Below, piece after piece: positions 16,273 through 25,157 of a stretch of DNA of 64,000 nt. The position numbers and the translations under genes were made by a program. The notes under the pieces are model-generated. The model was given only the letters and a program-made list of their open reading frames with translations. It was not told the DNA's origin and ran no database searches. Each line of letters starts with the position of its first letter. Position 1 is the first letter of the stretch. The DNA is from an uncultured Albidovulum sp. (lineage in GTDB: Bacteria; Pseudomonadota; Alphaproteobacteria; Rhodobacterales; Rhodobacteraceae), in NCBI GenBank assembly GCA_913064775.1, contig CAJYAD010000007.1, forward strand, positions 62,001 to 126,000, written 5' to 3'.

Positions 16273-18383
16273 CTCGCGGCCCCGTCAGGTGGTCGGATGA
16301 CGCCCAGTACCGAGGTCGGCTGGGTATCGGGGATCTCTTCCAGCGCGATCACCGGAAGGATGCCGCTGATCGCGCGGGCGATCGGGCGGCGGCAGGCGCC
16401 GGGCACGGCCAGCACCGGCTTGGCGCCCTGGCGCGCGGCCAGTTCCTTGCCCGAGGTGGAGGCGGCGCGCAGCATGCGCAGCATGTTCGGCTCGGTGATC
16501 GCGCCGGGGTCGTTGGCGCGGGCGGTGTCGACCGCCTTGATCACCAGCGCCTCGAATTCAGGTTCCAGCGCAAGGACTTGCAGGGTCTGGCCGTCCGACA
16601 GATAGGCCGCGATGATCAGCCGCGAGATCCGCTGGCGCACCGCCGCCAGCAGCAGTTCGGGATCGCGTGAGGCGGCGTCGGGCGCGTCGGTCATCGCCTC
16701 GGCGATGCGTTCGAAATCGCGGATCGGCACCATTTCCGACACCAGCCCCGCCAGCACCTGGCGCACCATGCCCATCTGATAGCGGGTGCGCAGATCCTCA
16801 ATCAGCTTGGGGTGGCTCTGGGCATGCAGCGCGACGATTTCCTCGACCTCGGCGCGGCCCAGCATTTCCCAGGCGTGGCGGTGCAGCAGGGATTCCAGAT
16901 GGGTGGCGATCACGCTGGCGGGGTCGACGACGGTGTAGCCGGCGGTCTCGGCATCGGCGACCGTCGCCGGGGCGATCCATTTGGCATCGGTGCCGAAGAC
17001 GGGTTCCTTGGTGGGGCGGCCGCCTTCGATCTTCTCGATCACGTTGTCGGTCTCGATCGCCAGCATCTGCTCGGGGAAGACCTCGCCACGGCCGATCACC
17101 CCGCCGCGGATCAGGAAGCGGTATTCCTGCGGCCGGATCTTTTCGGAATCGCGCACATGGATGTTGGGCAGAACGAAGCCGACCTGCTTGCTGAACCGCG
17201 TGCGGATCGCCGTCAGCCGGTTCATCAGGTTGGGCCGGCCCGGTGGCTGCGGCCCGATCAGCGGCACCAGCGCAAAGCCGATGTCGAGGCCGAAGGGATC
17301 GATGCTCTGGATCTGCGACAGGTCCATCGCGGCGGGCTTTGCGTCGGCGGTGGGCTGGGCCGGGGCCTGGGCTGCCTGCTCGGCCTCGCGCCGCTTGCGG
17401 CGGGTGCCGCGCAGGCCGATGAAGCCAAGCAGCGCGCCGAAGCCCAGAAAGGGCAGATGCGCCATGCCGGGGATCAGCCCCAGCACGATCAGAAGGCCGC
17501 CCGCGACCTGCATCGCCTCGGGGTGGCGGGCGATCTGGCCGACGATCTGGTTCGAGATATTCTCGCCATTCGTCACCCGGGTGACGATCAGCCCCGCCGC
17601 GATCGAGATCGTCAGCGACGGGATCTGCGCCGCCACCCCGTCGCCGATGGTCAGAAGCGTGTAGGTCCGCGCCGCCACATCCAGCGGCAGCCCGTGCTGC
17701 AGCATGCCCACCAGCAGCCCGCCGATCAGGTTCACCGCCAGGATCACCATCGCCGCGACGACATCGCCGCGCACGAATTTCGACGCCCCGTCCATGGCGC
17801 CGAAGAAATCGGCCTCGGAGCGCAGCTGGCCACGGCGTTCTTCGGCCTGTTTCGCGGACAGGGTGCCGGCGTTCACATCGGCGTCGATCGCCATTTGCCG
17901 GCCGGGCAGTGAATCCAGCATGAAGCGGGCCGAGACTTCGGCCACCCGGCTGGAGCCCTTGGTGATGACCACGAAATTGATGATGATCAGGATCGCGAAG
18001 ATGATGATCCCGATCACATAATCGCCGCCGACGACGAAGCGCCCGAAGCTTTCCACCACCGACCCGGCCGCCCCCGGCCCGGTATAGCCGTGCAGCAAGA
18101 TCGCCCGCGAGGTGGCCACGTTCAGCGCTAGCCGCATCAGCGTGGTGGCCAGCAGGATCGACGGGAAAGACAGCAGTTCCGACGCCTCGGTGACGTAGAT
18201 CGCCGCCACCAGGATCACCAGCCCGGCTGAGATGTTCACCGCGAACATCAGCGAGATCGCCAGCGGCGACAGCGGCACGATCAGCATCGTCAGCACCGCG
18301 CCCACGATGGCCGGACCGGCCAGCCGCGCGGTCAGTGAGGGCGGCGGAACCGCCAGCCCGGGTTTAGCGGCTGTCGCTGACAT
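16269..18383 (-). CDS. flhA: Flagellar export protein FlhA
   Basis: The 704-residue protein has about eight N-terminal membrane helices, then the conserved FHIPEP loop (DVNAGTLSAKQAEERRGQLRSEADFFGAMDGASKFVRGD) and a large cytoplasmic domain that docks chaperone-substrate complexes (RIRTRFSKQVGFVLPNIHVRDS, then QVLAGLVSEMVPIRD). It forms the nonameric ring of the flagellar export gate. It overlaps fliQ by 20 bases and fliA by 4. Confidence 0.97.
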   Translation of the reverse strand: MSATAAKPGLAVPPPSLTARLAGPAIVGAVLTMLIVPLSPLAISLMFAVNISAGLVILVAAIYVTEASELLSFPSILLATTLMRLALNVATSRAILLHGYTGPGAAGSVVESFGRFVVGGDYVIGIIIFAILIIINFVVITKGSSRVAEVSARFMLDSLPGRQMAIDADVNAGTLSAKQAEERRGQLRSEADFFGAMDGASKFVRGDVVAAMVILAVNLIGGLLVGMLQHGLPLDVAARTYTLLTIGDGVAAQIPSLTISIAAGLIVTRVTNGENISNQIVGQIARHPEAMQVAGGLLIVLGLIPGMAHLPFLGFGALLGFIGLRGTRRKRREAEQAAQAPAQPTADAKPAAMDLSQIQSIDPFGLDIGFALVPLIGPQPPGRPNLMNRLTAIRTRFSKQVGFVLPNIHVRDSEKIRPQEYRFLIRGGVIGRGEVFPEQMLAIETDNVIEKIEGGRPTKEPVFGTDAKWIAPATVADAETAGYTVVDPASVIATHLESLLHRHAWEMLGRAEVEEIVALHAQSHPKLIEDLRTRYQMGMVRQVLAGLVSEMVPIRDFERIAEAMTDAPDAASRDPELLLAAVRQRISRLIIAAYLSDGQTLQVLALEPEFEALVIKAVDTARANDPGAITEPNMLRMLRAASTSGKELAARQGAKPVLAVPGACRRPIARAISGILPVIALEEIPDTQPTSVLGVIRPPDGAAR

Positions 18384-18642
18384 GAACCAGCTCGGGGAGC
18401 GCGCGGAAGATATGGGCGGTGTAATCCCCGGCGCTGCGCAGCATCAGGCCGCCGCCAAGCAGCACCAGGATCACCAGACCCGCCACCTTGGGCACGAAGC
18501 CAAGCGCGGCCTCGCGGATCTGGGTGGTGGTTTGCAAGATGGCACCGGCGACACCCAGCAAAAGGCAGACCGCCAGCGCCGGGCCGGCAAGTGCCAGGAA
18601 CATCCATACGGCGCCCGAGGTGTACCAGTCGGGCAGCGTCAT
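18364..18642 (-). CDS. fliQ: Flagellar export gate protein FliQ (canonical)
   Basis: The 92-residue protein has two hydrophobic helices joined by GAILQTTTQIREAALGFVPK, the textbook FliQ core (SIxQAxTQIxExTLxFxPK). It is an inner-membrane subunit of the FliP-Q-R gate. It lies between fliN and flhA with short overlaps. A second, more divergent FliQ homologue precedes fliR at 9005-9298. Confidence 0.93.
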   Translation of the reverse strand: MTLPDWYTSGAVWMFLALAGPALAVCLLLGVAGAILQTTTQIREAALGFVPKVAGLVILVLLGGGLMLRSAGDYTAHIFRALPELVHVSDSR

Positions 18643-18989
18643 GAGACATCTTCCGGGTCGTCCGGGCCGACGATCTCGGTGACGCGGATGCCGTATTTGT
18701 TGCCCTCGGTCGCGACCACCTCGCCGCGGGCGATCAGGCTGCCGTTGGCGCGGATGTCGATCGGGTCGCCGACCGCGCGGTCCAGCGGGATCACGGTGCC
18801 CTGACGGGTCTGGCGCAGGTCCTTGATCGACATGCTGACGCGGCCAAGCTCAACCGTCATCGTCACCTTCACGGCGTCGATCGAAGAGTTCTTGATCGCC
18901 CGTATCGTCTTTGACATCTCGGCCGGCGGCACCAGCGGCTCGACTTCGACATCGATGGGCGCGGCGGGGCTATTGCTCTTGCTGGTCAT
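18639..18989 (-). CDS. fliN: Flagellar switch protein FliN
   Basis: The 116-residue protein ends in a SpoA domain (VKVTMTVELGRVSMSIKDLRQTRQGTVIPLDRAVGDPIDIRANGSLIARGEVVATEGNKYGIRVTEI). It is part of the cytoplasmic C-ring below FliM and also docks FliH. It overlaps fliM by 20 bases and fliQ by 4. Confidence 0.94.
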   Translation of the reverse strand: MTSKSNSPAAPIDVEVEPLVPPAEMSKTIRAIKNSSIDAVKVTMTVELGRVSMSIKDLRQTRQGTVIPLDRAVGDPIDIRANGSLIARGEVVATEGNKYGIRVTEIVGPDDPEDVS

Positions 18990-19854
18990 TGCCGAAGTAC
19001 ACTCCGTAATTGGCGCCGTCGGCGCCGTAGGTGATGGTGCCGACCGCCGCGCCGCCGATGATTGCGCGGGCGTCGTGGTGCAGGGTCAGGGGCAGGATGT
19101 CGCCTTCCGACAGCGCCGCCAGCGCGCCGGCCGAAAGCTGGATGCTGCCGATCTCGAAGGCGACCTCGACCGGGACATTGTCGATCGAGGCGGCGATGCG
19201 ATCGACCCACTGGCTATGGGCTTCTTTCTGGGATTCGCCGCCCATCGGCGCGCCCAGGACCTCGCTGAAGGGTTCGAGCCCGCGATAGGGGATGGCGATC
19301 GAGACCGATCCGGTGCCCGTCGACAGGCTGAGCGTGGTGGAGAGCACGCAGAACGGCTCGGCCGCGTCGGCGACCGAGGCCAGCGCCGAAAAGCCCTCGG
19401 TCCGGACGATTTCGGCGGAGATCGGAAAATATTGCTCGAAGGCGACGTTGACCGAGGTGACGATCATCTCGATCAGGCGGCGGCCGATGCGCGATTCCAT
19501 GATCGAGATCTGCGTGCGCGCCTCGTCTGGCTCTGTCGGGGCGGAGGCGCCGAACAATTCGTCGACCAGCGCGGCCAGAAGCGCGCCTTCCAGGATCACC
19601 AGCGACAGGCCCTTGACCGGCGGCAGGGCGAGGATGCCGTACAGATTGTAGCCCGGGCGATTGCCCAGATATTCGTCATGGCTGAGGATGCGAAACTGAC
19701 CATCGGCCGACTGCAGGGTATAGCGGAACTCCTGAAACAGGAGCGCGCGGAAGTGACGAAACAGCCGCTCGACCACGCCGGTCATGTCCGGCAGGCGGTT
19801 GACGAAGACGGTTTCGGGCTTGAGCAGGTCGATCGTGTGAGAGGTCTCAGGCAT
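18970..19854 (-). CDS. fliM: Flagellar switch protein FliM (short N-terminus)
   Basis: The 294-residue protein has the FliM middle domain (RIGRRLIEMIVTSVNVAFEQYFPI, PYRGLEPFSEVLG) and a C-terminal SpoA-like domain. It lacks the N-terminal EIDALL-type peptide that binds CheY-P in most FliM proteins; the first residues are MPETSHTIDLLKPETVF and the ORF cannot extend further upstream with another start. It forms the C-ring with FliG and FliN. It overlaps fliK by 8 bases. Confidence 0.9.
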   Translation of the reverse strand: MPETSHTIDLLKPETVFVNRLPDMTGVVERLFRHFRALLFQEFRYTLQSADGQFRILSHDEYLGNRPGYNLYGILALPPVKGLSLVILEGALLAALVDELFGASAPTEPDEARTQISIMESRIGRRLIEMIVTSVNVAFEQYFPISAEIVRTEGFSALASVADAAEPFCVLSTTLSLSTGTGSVSIAIPYRGLEPFSEVLGAPMGGESQKEAHSQWVDRIAASIDNVPVEVAFEIGSIQLSAGALAALSEGDILPLTLHHDARAIIGGAAVGTITYGADGANYGVYFGNDQQEQ

Positions 19855-21196
19855 AGGCCTTCACCGTATCGTCGGGGCCGCTGCGCGCGCGCGCGGTGGC
19901 GGTGGGGCCGGTGGTGGTGGCGGGGGCCGGCTGCTGAGGTTGCGGTTGGCCCTGACCCTGGCCACCGCTGGCCTGCTGCCGCGATTCCGCGAAGCCGCCC
20001 GCCATATTGCCTGCAGCGCCGCCGCCCTGCGGGGCGGGCTGGGTCAGGCCCGGTTGCGGCGCTCCGTTGCCGCCGGGCTGGCCACTGCCGCCCGCGACGA
20101 AGGCCTGAACCGAGCCGACGTTCAGCCCGCTGTGGGCCAGGCTCTGCGCCAGATGCCCTGCCGTCGCGGCCAGCGTCTGATAGCCGCCCTCGGTCGCGGC
20201 GGTCATGTGGACATGGGTCACGCCCTGGGCGGTTACGTTGACCTGCACCACCACCGTGCCCAATGTCGCGGGATGCAGCGTCACCTTCGCCGAGCCGCCC
20301 CCGGCCCCGGCCAGCGCGGTGGCCGATTGCAGAAGTTGCGCCTGGCTTTCCGGTGTGGCCTCGGCGGCGGCGGTGGACGCGGTGGCGCTGGCCCCCAACC
20401 CGGCGACGTGAAGCCCCTGCGCGGGCATCTGCGACACGGTCTGGGCAACGGCCGCGGGGCCGGTCACCTGGCGGATCCGATGCGCCTGCGGTGCCGGATG
20501 CGGCTGCGGCGCGAGACCGGGCATGGTCAGCGGCTGCGGCTGCGGGGTCGCGGGCGCGCTGACCAAGGGCCGATGCCGGGCGTCCTTGCGCAGCTGGGCC
20601 GGCTTTTCGCCCTGCGAGGCCTGCGGATCCGCGCCTTGCGGCGTCGCGGGCTTCTGTGCGTCCTGGGCCATCTTCGCCACCGGGACGGGTGCCGCCTTGG
20701 GTTTCGGGTCATGCGCCACCGTGCCCGTGGGCACCGGTTGAGCCGTGGCGGCCGCCTTGCCCGTCGTCGGCACGGGGGCAGAGCCACGTGGTGCGGCGGC
20801 GACAGTGACGGCCTCGGGCGCGACGGCCATTGCGCTTGCAGGCGTGGCGCCGCGTTGGGCATCCGGGGCCGGGCGCTGAAGCATCTGCGCAAGCGACGAG
20901 TTCAAGCCCCCGGCGGACCCGGCACCCTTGGCCCCCGAGGGATCGGCTGCGGCAACGGTCGCCGGGCCTGTCGCGCCGGCGCTCTGGTCCGGCTTCGCCT
21001 GCCCGGTCGCGGGGGCGGATCCGGCCGGTCGGGACGGGGCGTGTTTCGCGCTGTGATCCGGCCCGGACTGCGGTGTTCCGGTGGCGGCGGCGCAGGCGGC
21101 GGTGAAGGCCTGCGCGCGGGGGTCCGCCGGTTGGGCGGGGCCGCCGGCGGCGGGCGCGGGGGCCAGACTTGCGGCCAGGCTGACGGGCTGGGTCAT
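19847..21196 (-). CDS. fliK: Flagellar hook-length control protein FliK
   Basis: The 449-residue protein has a long Pro/Ala/Gln/Thr-rich, low-complexity N-terminal part, as expected for the ruler, and a C-terminal Flg_hook domain (SAKVTLHPATLGTVVVQVNVTAQGVTHVHMTA, then SLAHSGLNVGSVQAFVAGG). It is secreted during hook assembly and triggers the FlhB switch. Family conservation is only in the C-terminal part. Confidence 0.9.
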   Translation of the reverse strand: MTQPVSLAASLAPAPAAGGPAQPADPRAQAFTAACAAATGTPQSGPDHSAKHAPSRPAGSAPATGQAKPDQSAGATGPATVAAADPSGAKGAGSAGGLNSSLAQMLQRPAPDAQRGATPASAMAVAPEAVTVAAAPRGSAPVPTTGKAAATAQPVPTGTVAHDPKPKAAPVPVAKMAQDAQKPATPQGADPQASQGEKPAQLRKDARHRPLVSAPATPQPQPLTMPGLAPQPHPAPQAHRIRQVTGPAAVAQTVSQMPAQGLHVAGLGASATASTAAAEATPESQAQLLQSATALAGAGGGSAKVTLHPATLGTVVVQVNVTAQGVTHVHMTAATEGGYQTLAATAGHLAQSLAHSGLNVGSVQAFVAGGSGQPGGNGAPQPGLTQPAPQGGGAAGNMAGGFAESRQQASGGQGQGQPQPQQPAPATTTGPTATARARSGPDDTVKAYA

Positions 21197-22194
21197 ATCA
21201 TGTCCTCGTCATTGCGCAGCGAAATCCGCCCGTCACGCGACAGCCGCATCGCGGCCTCGACGAATTCGTGCTGGGCAGATTGCGATTCCGCCCGCGTCAC
21301 CATCGGGCCGTGGTCGATATCGTCCTTCAGGATTTCGGCTTCCTTGCGCGAGATGTTGTGCAAGAAGCGTTCGCGGGCGACGGTCGAGCCGCCACGCAGC
21401 GCAGGCGCCCGGCGTTCGGGATTGACCTCGAAGATCACCAGTTGCAGGAAATTGTCCGGCAGACTCAGCAGATCGTCGAAGGTGAACATGTTCGACCGGA
21501 TCTGATCGGCAAGGTCCGAATCGGCCTCGCGGATCTGCGACAGCGCCCGGTCGGCGGCGCCCGAGCTCATCCCGTTCAGCAGATCCGCCGCCTGACGCAC
21601 CCCGCCGGTGGAACTGGTCCGGGTCTCGACCTGGGTGCCCAGCTGTTCCGACAACATGCCCTTGAGCTCGGCCAGCGCGACGCTGGGAATTGTGTCGAGC
21701 CGGGCGAAGCGGTGGATCAGATCGACCGCCAGCGTCTCGTCGAAGGCATTCAGGCATTCGACCGCGTTCGAGCGCGTCATCTGGCCCAGCAGTACCGCGA
21801 CCACCTGGGGGCGTTCATCCTTGACGACTTCGGCCAGAACCTTGGGGTCCACCTTCGACAGCACGTCGATCTGCGTGGCGCTGGTGCGGATGATGCGTTC
21901 CAGCATGTCATTGGCGCGCTTTTCGCCGAAGGCGCGGGCCAGCAGCTTGCGAAACGCATCATAGCCGCCCGGGGCCATGCCGCCGTTCGATTCCAGATCC
22001 GTCATCAGCCGGGCGTAGATCTGATAGGCCTGATCGCTGGCAGGCTCGTGCATCGCCGCCATCGCCGTGGTCAGCGTGCCGATCGCCGATTCGTCCATAT
22101 GACGCAGCACCTCGGAGGCGGCGTTTTCGTCCATCGACATGACGACATAGGCCGCCATGGTCGCACCATTCATTCCGGCCGCGGGCGTGGTCAT
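21193..22194 (-). CDS. fliG: Flagellar motor switch protein FliG
   Basis: The 333-residue protein has the three FliG domains: N-terminal FliF-binding, middle FliM-binding and C-terminal torque domain (LLSLPDNFLQLVIFEV, then READ/SLADQIRSNMFTFDDL). The usual EHPQ motif of the middle domain reads ERPQ here (DERPQVVAVLLGQM). The first 25 residues include a Gly-Ala-Met-rich start. It overlaps fliF and fliK by 4 bases each. Confidence 0.95.
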   Translation of the reverse strand: MTTPAAGMNGATMAAYVVMSMDENAASEVLRHMDESAIGTLTTAMAAMHEPASDQAYQIYARLMTDLESNGGMAPGGYDAFRKLLARAFGEKRANDMLERIIRTSATQIDVLSKVDPKVLAEVVKDERPQVVAVLLGQMTRSNAVECLNAFDETLAVDLIHRFARLDTIPSVALAELKGMLSEQLGTQVETRTSSTGGVRQAADLLNGMSSGAADRALSQIREADSDLADQIRSNMFTFDDLLSLPDNFLQLVIFEVNPERRAPALRGGSTVARERFLHNISRKEAEILKDDIDHGPMVTRAESQSAQHEFVEAAMRLSRDGRISLRNDEDMI

Positions 22195-23741
22195 CCGGCT
22201 TCCTCCGTTCTCATCTCGGACGCCTCGGCAGTCAGCCAGCGCTGCAATACTGTGGCCATCACCTCGGGCCGGGACAGCCCGACCTCGGCGATCTGGGTGG
22301 CGATGTTGCGCAGGTTGGCGGTTTGCAGGTCTTCCTCGAACGAAGGTTCAGGCTTGCGCACAACCGGCTTGGGCAGCAGCGGCGGTTGGTCCTTCAGCCA
22401 GCGGATCAGCGGCACCGCGACGCCAAGCACAAGGCCGAGCGCGGCAACCAGCAGCAGCACGCCCTGCAGGATGCGGATGATCTGCGCCTGCGACGAGCCG
22501 GCCTTGGCCGCGCCGCTGGACACGAAGGTCGCACTGGTCACCTGAACCTTGCCGCCGGGCACCGCGATGGTCGACCCGATCATGGTTTGCAGTTCGGCAA
22601 GGCTGGTTTTGCCCAGCGCCGAGCGGTTGACCAGCACCGAGGCGCTGATCTTGCGGATCTGCCATGCGGCCGGCTGCGCGACGGACGACGTGGTGTCGAC
22701 ATCGAAGGTCTTGTGCGATTGCTTCGATTGGCTCTTCGGCAGCGGCTGGTTCTTTGCCGCGCCATTCTGCCCCGTTGCCGGCGCGTTCAGCGGCGCCGTG
22801 GTCGGGCCCGGGGGCTGGTTCGACAGGGCGCCTGGAACCCCCATGGCCGCCGAATTCGGGCCGATTTCGGTCTTCGATCGATCGTCGCTGGCGGCGGCAA
22901 TGGCATGCGGACCATAGGTGACGGACTGGATCTTCTTGGTCTCGAAATCGACATCGGCCGAAACCGAGACGCGGGCATTTCCCGGCCCCAGAATCGGCAC
23001 CAGAAGCGCGCGGATCTTGGCCTCTTGCGCGGCCTCGATGCGCTTGACGATGGCCAGCTGCTGGGCGATGTCGCCGCCGGCGCCGACCGGATAAAGGATG
23101 ATGCCATGGGCGGTTGCCACGACGACATGGGCTTCGGTCAGGCCGGGGACGGCGGCGGCGACGATCTTGGCCACCGCGATGCCCAGGGCCTGATCGGCCT
23201 CGGGCGCGCCGGTCATCACCACCGAGGCCTTGGGTCTGGCCTGATCCGCCAGAAAGGGCGTGTTCTTGGGCAGTGCCAGAAGCACCTGGACGCGCTGGGC
23301 CCCCGACAGAGACGTGATCGAGTCTTCCAGACTTTGCTCGACCGCCTGCAGATGCAGGGCGGTGGTGGCGGTTTGGCTGCTGGTGATCGAGGTGCCTTCC
23401 AGTGCCGTCCACTTCGCATCGCTGCCGGTCTGCGGGGTGCCGGCGGCGCCCAGTTGCAGGCGCGCGCGCCCCAGATCCGACGCCGGCACCGAGATCGCGT
23501 TGCCGTCCTGGCTTAACCGGTAGGGGATGCCGTCCTTTTGCAGCGCGGCGATGGCCTCGCCGCCGCGCGCTGGCGACAGGCCATCAAACAGCACCTCATA
23601 CCGCGCGCCCGAAAACTCGACCAGCGCCAGCACGGCAACCGCAACGGCAACGGTCGCCGCCGCCAACAGGACGGACAGCGGCAGGGCCTTGAACCAGGAA
23701 ATCAGGCGCTGGCCGGCAGCCCGCGCGTCCTCGACTGTCAT
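22191..23741 (-). CDS. fliF: Flagellar MS-ring protein FliF
   Basis: The 516-residue protein has an N-terminal helix (PLSVLLAAATVAVAVAVLAL), the periplasmic ring-building YscJ/FliF domain (ALQKDGIPYRLSQDGNAISVP, KNTPFLADQARPKASVVM), a second C-terminal helix (ILQGVLLLVAALGLVLGVAVP) and the FliG-binding tail EVGLSRPEVMATVLQRWL. It is the inner-membrane platform of the basal body. It lies 8 bases after fliE. Confidence 0.96.
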   Translation of the reverse strand: MTVEDARAAGQRLISWFKALPLSVLLAAATVAVAVAVLALVEFSGARYEVLFDGLSPARGGEAIAALQKDGIPYRLSQDGNAISVPASDLGRARLQLGAAGTPQTGSDAKWTALEGTSITSSQTATTALHLQAVEQSLEDSITSLSGAQRVQVLLALPKNTPFLADQARPKASVVMTGAPEADQALGIAVAKIVAAAVPGLTEAHVVVATAHGIILYPVGAGGDIAQQLAIVKRIEAAQEAKIRALLVPILGPGNARVSVSADVDFETKKIQSVTYGPHAIAAASDDRSKTEIGPNSAAMGVPGALSNQPPGPTTAPLNAPATGQNGAAKNQPLPKSQSKQSHKTFDVDTTSSVAQPAAWQIRKISASVLVNRSALGKTSLAELQTMIGSTIAVPGGKVQVTSATFVSSGAAKAGSSQAQIIRILQGVLLLVAALGLVLGVAVPLIRWLKDQPPLLPKPVVRKPEPSFEEDLQTANLRNIATQIAEVGLSRPEVMATVLQRWLTAEASEMRTEEAG

Positions 23742-23749
23742 GGGGATGA

Positions 23750-24052
23750 TCAGATCTGCATATTGGTGAGCGTTTGATAGGCGGAAACAATTTCATTGCG
23801 CACGGCGACCACGCCCGTCCACCCAAGTTCGGCGCGGTCAGAAAGAATCAGAGCGGAAGCTTGCGAAGCCCCCGGTTTTCCGGCAGCGACGGCCGTTTCT
23901 GCGGCGGAAGCGGAATTCTGGGCCTGGCTGACGGCGTCAAGCGCCGCATGGATTGTCGCAAGAAACGACCCATCGCCCTTTGTTTGTGAGGATATAAGAG
24001 GCGCAGTGCCTATTCCCGGTACGCTTAAAGCGGGAAGAATCGGGACCGCCAT
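23750..24052 (-). CDS. fliE: Flagellar MS-ring/rod junction protein FliE
   Basis: The 100-residue protein has a flexible Gly/Ser-rich N-terminus and the FliE C-terminal helix ELGWTGVVAVRNEIVSAYQTLTNMQI (motif VxxRNExVxAYQxxxxMQ). It connects the MS ring to the rod. It is the first gene of the minus-strand flagellar operon and has a strong GAAGGAGGG ribosome site. Confidence 0.93.
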   Translation of the reverse strand: MAVPILPALSVPGIGTAPLISSQTKGDGSFLATIHAALDAVSQAQNSASAAETAVAAGKPGASQASALILSDRAELGWTGVVAVRNEIVSAYQTLTNMQI

Positions 24053-24354
24053 CGTTTCCCTCCTTCAATTGCATATCATCGCCCATAGAGAAATGGGAGC
24101 GGGAAGGTCAACTCACCGTATCGTCATACTCGTGAAACTGTGATGGAACCGTGAAATGAGGCATCAGTTTGGCAAGAGTATGGCGTGCAGATAACAAACA
24201 GTTGAGTAATGGTACCGTGTTGTTTAAAAAAGAGTTTTTTCGGTAACGTCAACTTGCACGATTACGTTACTTATCGTGTGATTGTGTTCGCTTTTTGGGG
24301 GTGCAATACCAGCATAAGGGGCGCACAAGGTGAAAAAAATAGAAGGACAGGCAG
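24053..24354. promoter_or_regulatory. Divergent regulatory region between fliE and flgB
   Basis: This 302-base gap separates the two large divergent flagellar operons. G+C falls to 45%, 35% and 45% in the lines 24121-24180, 24181-24240 and 24241-24300, far below the surroundings. It contains a perfect inverted repeat GTAACGT-N14-ACGTTAC at 24243-24270, and direct repeats CGTGAAAC/T at 24131 and 24150. No sequence matching a well-spaced sigma-54 site in the right position was found. It probably holds both promoters and a regulator site. Confidence 0.65.
24243..24270. promoter_or_regulatory. Inverted repeat, candidate operator
   Basis: GTAACGT and ACGTTAC are perfect inverses with 14 bases between, giving a 21-base centre-to-centre spacing (two helical turns). 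This is the form expected for a dimeric regulator, about 85-110 bases upstream of flgB. Confidence 0.5.
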
Positions 24355-24717
24355 ATGTCCGTTTCTAGTCCTCAGTTCCTCACGTTTGCTCAGGCCGACC
24401 TGTCTCTTCGCGAGGAGAGACAAAGCCTGATTGCATCGAATATCGCGAACGCGAACACGCCCGGGTATAAATCGAAAGATATAGATTTCGAAAAGGATTT
24501 GAACGCGGCACTTCGCAACCACGATACGAAACCTGTGGGTGGGATAGATTATAAGACCGGGTTTCCGGTGGGGTTGGATGGCAATGATGTATCCATGACT
24601 GCAGAAAAACTGGAATCCCTTTCAAACTCTGGCGCCATGCGGTCGGAGGTGACCTATCTGCATCAATCCACCACCGATCTGATCACCGCGCTGCGCCCCA
24701 ATCCGAACGGGATCTGA
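24355..24717 (+). CDS. flgB: Flagellar proximal rod protein FlgB
   Basis: The 120-residue protein has the rod-protein N-terminal motif RQSLIASNIANANTPGYK and a C-terminal rod helix (SGAMRSEVTYLHQSTTDLITALRP). It is the first gene of the plus-strand flagellar operon. Its 5' half is AT-richer than its neighbours. FlgC starts 5 bases after its stop. Confidence 0.94.
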   Translation: MSVSSPQFLTFAQADLSLREERQSLIASNIANANTPGYKSKDIDFEKDLNAALRNHDTKPVGGIDYKTGFPVGLDGNDVSMTAEKLESLSNSGAMRSEVTYLHQSTTDLITALRPNPNGI

Positions 24718-24721
24718 CGAC

Positions 24722-25138
24722 ATGAGCGGCCCCATTCCCGACATCACCGCGATCATCGGCTCGGGCCTTCTGGCCGAGCGGCAGCGCATGGGGCTGATCG
24801 CCTCGAACATCGCCAACGCGGATTCGATCACCGCCGCCGGCGGCCAGCCCTACCGCGCCCGAGAGCCGGTGTTCGCGGCCGAGCCGGCGCTGAGCGGATC
24901 CGCCGCCGACCGGGTTGTCGTGGCGGGGGTGGTGGAAAGCGCGGCGCCGCCGAAGATGACTTACGATCCGGGCAATCCGCGCGCCGATGCCAAGGGCTAT
25001 GTGACGGGGTCGAATGTCGATCCGGCGCAGCAGATGACCGATCTGATCAGCGCGACCCAGAACTACGCCGCCGACATCGCCGTCCTCGATCAAAGCAGCA
25101 AGCTTGATCAGGCGATGCTGCAAAGTTTCATCGCCTGA
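24722..25138 (+). CDS. flgC: Flagellar proximal rod protein FlgC
   Basis: The 138-residue protein has RQRMGLIASNIANADSITAAGGQPYR near the N-terminus and GYVTGSNVDPAQQMTDLISATQNYAADIAVLDQ at the C-terminus, both rod-protein signatures. It polymerises in the periplasmic rod after export. It lies between flgB and flgD in the operon. Confidence 0.94.
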   Translation: MSGPIPDITAIIGSGLLAERQRMGLIASNIANADSITAAGGQPYRAREPVFAAEPALSGSAADRVVVAGVVESAAPPKMTYDPGNPRADAKGYVTGSNVDPAQQMTDLISATQNYAADIAVLDQSSKLDQAMLQSFIA

Positions 25139-25157
25139 TGTCGCAGGAGACCTTCCC

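Noticed and set aside
24071-24084. Sigma-54-like site on the minus strand before fliE
   Set aside because: GG-N10-GC spacing fits, but the transcript start would fall inside the fliE Shine-Dalgarno sequence.
24170-24184. TGGCAAG-N4-TGGC on + upstream of flgB
   Set aside because: Only partial match to the -12 element and 170 bases from flgB; GG-N10-GC is common by chance in GC-rich DNA.
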